From Acidobacteriota bacterium (GTDB lineage Bacteria > Acidobacteriota > Terriglobia > Terriglobales > Acidobacteriaceae), in contig QHZX01000179.1 in assembly GCA_003224835.1 (NCBI GenBank), positions 1 through 5,479 on the forward strand: 5,479 bases of DNA, given 5' to 3'. Below, piece by piece: positions 1 through 4,147 of the stretch. The notes beneath the pieces are model-generated. The model worked only from the letters and a program-made list of their open reading frames with translations, was not told the DNA's origin and searched no databases. The position numbers were made by a program, and so were the translations under genes. Positions within the stretch are counted from its first letter, which is position 1, and each line of letters opens with the position of its first letter.

Positions 1-882
1 GTCGTTGTCAAATTTAAGAACTTTTACCTGGATCTGGTCGCCGACGTTCACTAGATCGCGTGGATGGGTGAGCCGTCCCCAAGACATGTCGGTGATGTGC
101 AACAAGCCGTCAATGCCGCCCAAGTCGACGAAGGCGCCGTATTCGGTCAGATTCTTGACTACCCCGGTCAGGATTGTGCCTTCCTGCAGATGGTCGAGCA
201 ACTTCGAGCGTTTTTCGGTCTGTTCCTGCTCCAGAAGTTGCTTGCGCGAAACCACAACATTACCGCGTTTCTTGTTGAGCTTGACGATGGCAACATCGAA
301 CGACTGGCCCTTCAAGGCGTCAAGATTCCGCACTGGCCGCAGGTCAATTTGCGATCCCGGTAGAAATGCGCTGGCGCCTAGAATATCGACAGTAACTCCA
401 CCCTTGGTGCGTTCCGTCACCGTGGCCTTGATTGGCTGGTTTTCGCTGTAAGCCTTCTCAATCTCATCCCAGGCGCGCAGCTTCTGCGCCTTTTGGAACG
501 AGAGATTGATGTACCCCTCTTCAGTCTCACCCTTGTCGCGCACCACGTGGATCTCATCACCGGGCTGGAACTTGGGCTTGGCGTCGTGGTCCATGATCTC
601 GGCAATGGGGGCCATGCCTTCAGACTTGGCCCCAATATCCACCACAACGTGGGTCGAAGTGAGCTTGACCACCGTGCCTTTCAGCACATGGTCGTCACCT
701 TCGAGTTCTTCGCTTTCAGTAGTGAAGCTCTCGAGCGCGGAAGCAAAGTCATCAGCCGGGGGCTTTTGCTCGTCGCCCTCGGCTGAATGCTCGGCCTGAG
801 CTTCAGTGGCTGATTGCTGCTCGGTTAATGTTGTGGTGGAGGAGTCGGAATAATTGTTGTTGGTGTCGTCGAACAAAGTCAT
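1..882 (-). CDS. rpsA: 30S ribosomal protein S1, N-terminal part (runs off left edge)
   Basis: S1 binds mRNA on the 30S subunit and helps initiate translation of structured or weak-Shine-Dalgarno messages. The frame is open from an ATG at 882-880 to base 1, giving 294 residues. Residues 1-62 are an acidic, Ser/Thr/Gln-rich extension. Three S1-type OB folds follow: about 66-130 (starting LKGTVVKL, with VVVDIGAKSEGMAP), about 150-215 (KGGVTVDILGASAFLPGSQ, RPVRNLD), and 235-294, cut by the edge (GVVKNLTEYGAFVDLGGIDGLLHITDMSW, the classic high-affinity repeat signature). Bacterial S1 usually carries four to six repeats, so roughly half is outside the window. The ATG is the only usable start because an in-frame TGA lies at 891-889. 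The gene has its own promoter and a long leader. The family call is secure. Confidence 0.96.
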   Translation of the reverse strand, partial: MTLFDDTNNNYSDSSTTTLTEQQSATEAQAEHSAEGDEQKPPADDFASALESFTTESEELEGDDHVLKGTVVKLTSTHVVVDIGAKSEGMAPIAEIMDHDAKPKFQPGDEIHVVRDKGETEEGYINLSFQKAQKLRAWDEIEKAYSENQPIKATVTERTKGGVTVDILGASAFLPGSQIDLRPVRNLDALKGQSFDVAIVKLNKKRGNVVVSRKQLLEQEQTEKRSKLLDHLQEGTILTGVVKNLTEYGAFVDLGGIDGLLHITDMSWGRLTHPRDLVNVGDQIQVKVLKFDND

Positions 883-1031
883 TGCCTCTCAGCGGTGTCA
901 GAGATGCGGGCTGGCTAGCGAACTGCTGGTTGGGTCTGCCTGTGTTTGCCCAAGTTTATGTTTGGCCCATCCTGGCGGATGGACTTAAAGGCCAGCGGTC
1001 GTAAAGATCGAACCCGAATCCCAAAGGGAAC
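883..1031 (-). promoter_or_regulatory. Long rpsA 5' leader with hairpins
   Basis: If transcription starts near 1031, the rpsA message has a leader of about 149 bases. Two self-complementary elements are visible. Near the 5' end, UCCC-UUU-GGGA (1029-1019) can form a small hairpin. In the middle, CCATCC-TGGC-GGATGG on the plus strand (967-982) is a perfect 6-bp inverted repeat with a 4-base loop. Its flanks TGGC (963-966) and GCCA (991-994) can pair as an outer helix with an 8-base bulge on one side. No open reading frame of note was seen. A leader of this size before an r-protein gene fits autogenous control, but no known leader motif is recognised and that role is inferred. Confidence 0.4.
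885..890 (-). promoter_or_regulatory. Shine-Dalgarno of rpsA, unusually close to the ATG
   Basis: The minus strand reads GAGAGG followed by only two bases (CA) before the ATG at 882. This is shorter than the usual 5-9 base spacing, so the site may be weak. An in-frame stop at 891-889 overlaps it and rules out an upstream start. Poor Shine-Dalgarno contexts are known for rpsA in enterobacteria, where S1 represses its own translation. Whether that applies here is inference. Confidence 0.5.
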
Positions 1032-1037
1032 ACTTCG

Positions 1038-1067
1038 ACTATAGCAACCGCTCGGAAAGGGTGTCAA
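1038..1067 (-). promoter_or_regulatory. Sigma-70-type promoter of rpsA
   Basis: Reading the minus strand, a perfect -35 hexamer TTGACA (1067-1062) is followed by an 18-base spacer and TATAGT (1043-1038), five of six matches to the -10 consensus. The expected start is near 1031-1033. It lies just downstream of the stop codon of the trypsin-like gene (1131) and points at rpsA, which separates the two transcription units. It is the strongest promoter match noticed in the window, as expected for a highly expressed ribosomal gene. Confidence 0.75.
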
Positions 1068-1110
1068 TCGAGGAAGATGTTTATTAACAATCCCTTTAAA
1101 ATCTTTAAAT
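1068..1110 (-). promoter_or_regulatory. AT-rich UP-element-like stretch upstream of the rpsA promoter
   Basis: The bases directly upstream of the rpsA -35 box are much more AT-rich than the surroundings. They include two direct copies of CTTTAAA (1094-1100 and 1103-1109, plus strand) and TTATTAACAA (1081-1090). The position, roughly -40 to -80 from the predicted start, suits contact by the RNA polymerase alpha C-terminal domain. No hairpin with a T-run is present here, so this stretch is not an intrinsic terminator for the trypsin-like gene that ends at 1131. Confidence 0.35.
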
Positions 1111-1130
1111 CACCGCAAATCAAGCACTGG

Positions 1131-2735
1131 TTATTGCTGAGCCGCAACCGCCGGATGTGGTGATTGTGCCTGCCGGAAGGCTTCGAAATCCTGCCAGATG
1201 CGTGCGACCTGCTTCTCATCCAGTATTCTCTCCACTGGATGGTCTGGATCTTTCGTTGAGAAAATCTGCAGCGTCACCTTCCCGCATTGCGGCGAGATTG
1301 CATCATGGGAGTATATATAGCGGCCGCCGGATGACTCATCATTTAGCACTACGTTCCAGTTCCGTTTCGCTCCTTCTGCGACTCGACCCGGCCAAATGGG
1401 ATCGGCTTCCTTGTCACCACACAGCAAGCGCATCTTGGAAAAGCCGGTTTTGTAATGCATTACGGTGGGTGCCGTACCGTTACTCAGCGAGGAGTTGGCC
1501 ATGTTCTCCCAGAATGGCGCCTTGGTTTTCGGAATTGCAGCAATAACCAGGACGACATCGTACTTGTGCTCGGACTCGACCGGAGCAGTCTTCCCCTTGG
1601 AGTGTTTCCCATAGTCCTTCATCGCCTCACCGTATAGTTCGTTATCAACTTCATACTTCGCGATGGGCGTAATGAATTCGATATAAAAGTCACCTGCCTT
1701 AAAGGAATAAACATCCTTTTCCCAATGGCCGCGGCCCGGAGCGTGGAGCGAATCCTCGGGGAACAGCTCAGTCGGGGTTACCGGCAACAGGCGTGCGGAT
1801 GGCAAGGTGCCGGAAGCTAGCTTCTGTCTGGCTTCGCCCAGGATCTCAGTTGCAGCGGCAATCGGCTGGATACGGAATTTATCGCTGGCGAACTGGGTGA
1901 GCCCGACGGCGCTCCCGCTGGAATTGAACAGAGGGCTACCCACGTATGAAATTTTTGTATCGGTAACGATTTCGTTCAAGTCGGCGCGGCTGACCACTCC
2001 GGTATGCAACTTCTTGTCCTTCTCTCTACCGGGATTTTCGACCATGAACACACGCTCACCCTCAATCAGAGCCCCAGGGTCTGAGGAGATCTGGCCTGCG
2101 GCAATCTGTCCGGCGGAGGCGAGATTAATGCGCAACACCGCTATGTCATGTTGCTTGTCGGACGCGATCACGGTTGCTTGCAACTTGCGTTGATCGTCGA
2201 GTTGCACGGCGACCCAGGTAGCCTGCTCCAAAAGATGTTCAACAGTCAGGACGAGACCCGCAGGATCAACAATGATGCCGTCAAAGGCGCTGTGCTCCGT
2301 CTGTACCGTGACCACGACATTCTTCACGCGTTTGTATTGATAAGCCAGTTCGTCCACCCGTGCATCGCGGGCGCCCGCGAGCGGCGTAGCTTTCGCGTTG
2401 TCGTTACTCAATTCAAGCGTGTTGTCCGGCTTCGTGAAAGCGACATCGAATTCCCACCGGTAAGATTTGTCGAAGAGTTCGACGGGACTCTCCGTAACTA
2501 CGTGATAGCTGCCCGCCGGAATATCTGCTTCAGCGGTGCCCTCAAAACTGGTTTGTAAGGCGACAGCTTGCGAACCGGCAGCGCTGGAAGTGAGCTTCAC
2601 AACCAAGTGAGGCACGGGCTTCAGATTCAGATCGCGATCATAGAGCGCGGCGCGAACCTTGAGTTTTACATTCTGTCCGGCGGACGCCACGGTAAGCAGA
2701 CTCACAATCAGAACGGTCATTAAGAGCGTTTTCAT
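1131..2735 (-). CDS. Exported trypsin/HtrA-fold protein lacking the catalytic serine (probable pseudoprotease)
   Basis: This gene encodes 534 residues. Residues 1-19 (MKTLLMTVLIVSLLTVASA) are a signal peptide with a likely cut after ASA, so the product is exported. Residues 22-115 look like a prealbumin/carboxypeptidase-regulatory beta-sandwich (DIPAGSYHVV). Residues 135-300 follow the HtrA-type trypsin fold. GLVLTVEHLLEQA (160-172) matches GxVLTNAHVV and supplies H167. DIAVLRI (197-203) supplies D197. The serine block GNSGGPL is replaced by SYVGSPL (263-269), which puts Val265 at the nucleophile, and the loop after TD is about two residues shorter. There is no PDZ domain. Residues 330-510 are not recognised; they hold the only two cysteines (C439, C484), a possible disulfide. 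The ATG at 2735 is chosen over a TTG at 2759 because GGGGGAGG lies between them, four bases before this ATG. A binding or regulatory role is inferred; the substrate is unknown. Confidence 0.85.
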   Translation of the reverse strand: MKTLLMTVLIVSLLTVASAGQNVKLKVRAALYDRDLNLKPVPHLVVKLTSSAAGSQAVALQTSFEGTAEADIPAGSYHVVTESPVELFDKSYRWEFDVAFTKPDNTLELSNDNAKATPLAGARDARVDELAYQYKRVKNVVVTVQTEHSAFDGIIVDPAGLVLTVEHLLEQATWVAVQLDDQRKLQATVIASDKQHDIAVLRINLASAGQIAAGQISSDPGALIEGERVFMVENPGREKDKKLHTGVVSRADLNEIVTDTKISYVGSPLFNSSGSAVGLTQFASDKFRIQPIAAATEILGEARQKLASGTLPSARLLPVTPTELFPEDSLHAPGRGHWEKDVYSFKAGDFYIEFITPIAKYEVDNELYGEAMKDYGKHSKGKTAPVESEHKYDVVLVIAAIPKTKAPFWENMANSSLSNGTAPTVMHYKTGFSKMRLLCGDKEADPIWPGRVAEGAKRNWNVVLNDESSGGRYIYSHDAISPQCGKVTLQIFSTKDPDHPVERILDEKQVARIWQDFEAFRQAQSPHPAVAAQQ

Positions 2736-2738
2736 ATG

Positions 2739-2747
2739 TCCTCCCCC
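2739..2747 (-). promoter_or_regulatory. Strong Shine-Dalgarno fixing the start of the trypsin-like gene
   Basis: The minus strand reads GGGGGAGGA, with GGAGG ending four bases before the ATG at 2735. It lies inside the reading frame that would be used if translation began at the TTG at 2759. The signal peptide also begins naturally at the ATG (MKTLL), so both lines of evidence favour the shorter protein. Confidence 0.8.
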
Positions 2748-2759
2748 GAATCCCCTCAA

Positions 2760-2773
2760 AGCGCTTGCGCGCT
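2760..2773 (-). promoter_or_regulatory. Small GC-rich hairpin with GNRA-type loop upstream of the trypsin-like gene
   Basis: On the minus strand AGCGC-GCAA-GCGCT forms a 5-bp stem closed by GCAA, a member of the GNRA tetraloop class that stabilises RNA hairpins. It ends 24 bases before the ATG and about 12 bases before the Shine-Dalgarno region, so it would lie in the 5' leader. A short stem like this can arise by chance, and no function is established. Confidence 0.3.
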
Positions 2774-2920
2774 AGCATATCCCGACAGTTGGTTTAGCGC
2801 AGCACAATTACAGCGGCACTAGTGTGCAGGTGGTTATCATTCCGCTTGTGCCTATGAACGCGGATATTCGGGCAGATTGGTGTGCTTTGCAATACCGTCC
2901 GACTCACTATCTGCTCAAAT

Positions 2921-2936
2921 TTGCCTCATGAGGTAA
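2921..2936. promoter_or_regulatory. Near-perfect 16-bp palindrome, candidate operator
   Basis: The plus strand reads TTGCCTCATGAGGTAA. The central CCTCATGAGG (2924-2933) is a perfect 10-bp palindrome, and the outer TT/AA pairs also match, leaving a single G/T mismatch per arm. Its position midway in a divergent intergenic region suits a dimeric regulator. No known regulator motif is recognised. Confidence 0.3.
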
Positions 2937-2989
2937 GTTGCTGAATCGAAAACTGTTTTACGAGTTTACTTCACTAGACGAATTTTGCG

Positions 2990-3008
2990 TGCCATGATTT
3001 GGCATGGC
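2990..3008. promoter_or_regulatory. Overlapping inverted repeats upstream of the HIT gene
   Basis: Two inverted repeats are interleaved. GCCATG (2991-2996) pairs with CATGGC (3003-3008) across six bases, and TGCCA (2990-2994) pairs with TGGCA (3000-3004) across five. They end 41 bases before the HIT start codon. If transcription starts close to that ATG, this site sits near -42 to -60, where activators often bind. It could equally be chance. Confidence 0.3.
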
Positions 3009-3032
3009 TCTAGCTCACCCCGCTTTCCAATC

Positions 3033-3041
3033 TGCTACCCT
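3033..3041 (+). promoter_or_regulatory. Possible extended -10 element of the HIT gene
   Basis: TGC-TACCCT fits the pattern TGn-TAnnnT and ends eight bases before the HIT ATG, so transcription would begin at or very near the start codon. No -35 match lies 15-19 bases upstream. The match is weak, and its main support is that the HIT gene has no visible Shine-Dalgarno sequence. Confidence 0.25.
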
Positions 3042-3049
3042 GCCTTGTC

Positions 3050-3547
3050 ATGGATTACCTCTGGACACCTTGGCGATATGCATACATTTCAGCCGCCTCG
3101 AAGGATGATGGCAAATCAAGCGACTGCATTTTTTGCGAACTGCCGAAGCGGTCAGATGAGGAGTCGAAGATCGTCTATCGCGGGGAGCGCTGTTTCATTA
3201 TCCTGAATAGCTTTCCTTATACGTCGGGTCATGTGATGGTGGTGCCATTCGCGCATCTCGACGAATTACAGAAGCTGCCCGAAACAGCGGCACATGAAAT
3301 GATGACTCTGTCGCAAAAGATGGAAGGCGTGCTGCGCAACGTTTATTCACCGGATGGTGTCAATCTAGGCATGAATATAGGTCGCGCGGCGGGGGCCGGA
3401 GTCGCGGGACACATCCACATCCACGTGCTTCCGCGCTGGGCGGGCGACACAAACTTTATGACCGCGGTCGGAGAAAGCAGAGTGCTGCCGGAAGCACTGG
3501 AGGAAACGTGGAGAAAGCTCAAAAGAGAGATGGATCAACTAACTTGA
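3050..3547 (+). CDS. HIT-domain protein, Ap4A phosphorylase/hydrolase type
   Basis: The product has 165 residues. It opens with the conserved MDYLWTPWRYAYI. C26 and C29 (CIFC) are typical of a zinc site in this branch of the HIT superfamily, probably completed by a histidine such as H69 and one of the HIT histidines. The fold signature NSFPYTSGHVMVVPFAH spans 53-69. The histidine triad HIHIHVL starts at H121; H123 is the expected nucleophile that forms a nucleotidyl intermediate. PRWAGDTNF and the C-terminal VLPEALEETW match the family that includes mycobacterial Rv2613c, described as an Ap4A phosphorylase. The likely role is cytosolic breakdown of diadenosine polyphosphates or related nucleotides; the exact substrate cannot be read from sequence. 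The length is normal and the gene looks intact. The upstream 20 bases are pyrimidine-rich with no Shine-Dalgarno. Its stop lies five bases from the stop of the convergent toxin gene. Confidence 0.92.
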   Translation: MDYLWTPWRYAYISAASKDDGKSSDCIFCELPKRSDEESKIVYRGERCFIILNSFPYTSGHVMVVPFAHLDELQKLPETAAHEMMTLSQKMEGVLRNVYSPDGVNLGMNIGRAAGAGVAGHIHIHVLPRWAGDTNFMTAVGESRVLPEALEETWRKLKREMDQLT

Positions 3548-3552
3548 TGGCA

Positions 3553-3831
3553 CTATGGCCACTGCTGTGCGCCATGCAAAAGACGAAGAATCTCAACCAT
3601 GTTTCCCGTCAGGCGATAAACTGCGATGTAGGGTAAGCCAGCAAACACGAGCTCTCGAGTATCTGGGTGACGACCAGTACGCCCGGATTCCGGGAATTTT
3701 CCCAACCCACTTATTTGCTCGTAAATCGAAATTGCTACTTGTCGCGCTGTTGCCGCGCTGCCATGTTGTTCAATGTAATCGCAGATTTGCGTGAAGTCGC
3801 GGACCGCAGGATCGGTCCAGCGAATTCTCAT
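3553..3831 (-). CDS. ParE/RelE-fold toxin of a type II toxin-antitoxin pair
   Basis: The product has 92 residues, the usual size for the family. It begins with a beta strand and DPAV, followed by two helices: 8-22 (VRDFTQICDYIEQHG region) and 26-46 (ATARQVAISIYEQI). Then comes the family's conserved C-terminal sheet: GRTGRHPDTREL (50-61), LPYIAVYRL (66-74) and VEILRLLHGAQQWP (79-92). The HGxxxWP ending and the TREL/LPYIAVYR block are characteristic. ParE-type members poison DNA gyrase, whereas RelE types cut mRNA on ribosomes. This sequence looks nearer to ParE, but the target is inferred. The ATG at 3831 shares its A with the antitoxin's TGA; a TTG one codon upstream is possible but less likely. 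No separate Shine-Dalgarno is evident, so translation is probably coupled to the antitoxin. The gene appears complete. Confidence 0.9.
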   Translation of the reverse strand: MRIRWTDPAVRDFTQICDYIEQHGSAATARQVAISIYEQISGLGKFPESGRTGRHPDTRELVFAGLPYIAVYRLTGNMVEILRLLHGAQQWP

Positions 3832-4055
3832 CAACCCGGATACCGTTGGCTGATGATTTTCTTGACTTCATCGTGATCCCGTAATTCGCCGCGATCCGCA
3901 GCTGCTAAGCCGTTTTGTACTTCACGCAGGAACCACTCGTCATAGTTCACCATGCGCTCGACCGCCTCAACGACAAGAGCTTCAGTCGGGCGTCCTTGCT
4001 GGGCGGCAAGCCGGCTCAGCTTTGACTGCAGATCTGGCCTGAAAGGAACTTCCAT
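3831..4055 (-). CDS. Ribbon-helix-helix (CopG-like) antitoxin
   Basis: The product has 74 residues. Residues 1-37 match a ribbon-helix-helix DNA-binding domain: a short strand (MEVPFRPD), a helix (DLQSKLSRLAAQQ), a turn at GRPTEA, and a second helix (ALVVEAVERMV). Residues 38-74 (WFLREVQNGLAAADRGELRDHDEVKKII) are the type of charged tail that wraps the cognate ParE/RelE toxin. It comes first in the operon, with its TGA overlapping the toxin ATG by one base, the usual order for such pairs. Antitoxins of this kind neutralise the toxin and, alone or in complex, repress their own promoter. There is no Shine-Dalgarno: only TTTAGAA precedes the ATG. A promoter is placed so that the message would begin at this ATG. 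Confidence 0.88.
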   Translation of the reverse strand: MEVPFRPDLQSKLSRLAAQQGRPTEALVVEAVERMVNYDEWFLREVQNGLAAADRGELRDHDEVKKIISQRYPG

Positions 4056-4058
4056 TTC
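4041..4058. promoter_or_regulatory. Imperfect palindrome over the antitoxin start codon
   Basis: GGAA-C-TTCC (4045-4053) is a perfect odd-length palindrome. It is flanked by GAAA (4041-4044) and TTTC (4055-4058) with one extra base on the right. It covers the predicted transcription start and first codons of the antitoxin, where a bound repressor would block initiation. Since it also encodes protein, the symmetry may be incidental. Confidence 0.25.
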
Positions 4059-4061
4059 TAA

Positions 4062-4090
4062 AGGCTATGAGGCTGGGAAGCCCCTGTCAA
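4062..4090 (-). promoter_or_regulatory. Promoter of the toxin-antitoxin operon, predicted leaderless
   Basis: On the minus strand a perfect -35 TTGACA (4090-4085) is followed by a 17-base spacer and TAGCCT (4067-4062), a weak -10 that keeps the TAnnnT core. Six bases (TTAGAA) then separate it from the ATG at 4055, so the expected first transcribed base is the A of the start codon. The absence of a Shine-Dalgarno agrees with this. The promoter lies in the 92-base gap after the ligA stop codon, giving the module its own transcription. Confidence 0.6.
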
Positions 4091-4094
4091 TGAA

Positions 4095-4113
4095 GTTGTC
4101 TATTCTGCACAAC
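4095..4113. promoter_or_regulatory. Inverted repeat GTTGT-N9-ACAAC, candidate operator
   Basis: GTTGT (4095-4099) and ACAAC (4109-4113) form an inverted repeat five bases upstream of the -35 box of the toxin-antitoxin promoter. A third TGTTGT occurs at 4134-4139. A ribbon-helix-helix antitoxin often binds repeated short sites in its own promoter, so this is a candidate, but the arms are short. Confidence 0.3.
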
Positions 4114-4147
4114 CGGAATTTGCTGAAGGTCTTTGTTGTAGGTTCGC

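Larger units (their letters stand above)
2736..3049. other. Divergent intergenic region between the trypsin-like and HIT genes
   Basis: This is 314 bases between two genes transcribed away from each other, so promoters for both are expected here. Besides the ribosome binding site and leader hairpin of the left gene, it contains the near-perfect palindrome at 2921-2936, the double inverted repeat at 2990-3008, and a short palindrome CACTAGTG at 2817-2824. No coding frame with recognisable protein sequence, tRNA or insertion sequence was seen. A possible -10 for the left gene, TATGCT (2779-2774, minus), has no convincing -35 partner. Confidence 0.5.

Noticed and set aside
5..799. Several open frames on the plus strand opposite rpsA
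   Set aside because: They are antisense shadows. The minus-strand frame encodes unmistakable S1 repeats across the whole stretch, and the plus-strand translations match no recognisable protein.
1068..1130. Intrinsic terminator after the trypsin-like gene
   Set aside because: The stretch is AT-rich but has no GC-rich stem followed by a T-run on the minus strand.
1157..2558. Plus-strand open frames of up to about 136 codons opposite the trypsin-like gene
   Set aside because: The minus-strand frame has a signal peptide, strong ribosome binding site and trypsin-fold motifs. The plus frames have low-complexity Ser/Arg/Leu-rich composition typical of reverse-complement shadows.
2733..2759. TTG at 2759 as start of the trypsin-like gene
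   Set aside because: It would translate through the GGGGGAGG ribosome binding site and put MRGFGGGH before a normal signal peptide; the ATG at 2735 fits better.
2774..2807. TATGCT / TTGTGC as a promoter for the trypsin-like gene
   Set aside because: The hexamers are 22 bases apart and the -10 matches only four of six positions, too weak to call.
3829..3834. TTG at 3834 as start of the toxin
   Set aside because: It adds a single residue before an ATG that already overlaps the antitoxin stop. The ATG gives the typical MRIRW opening of the family.
4071..4082. GGCT-GGGA-AGCC as a ligA terminator hairpin
   Set aside because: The stem is only 4 bp, there is no T-run on the minus strand after it, and it lies within the toxin-antitoxin promoter spacer.
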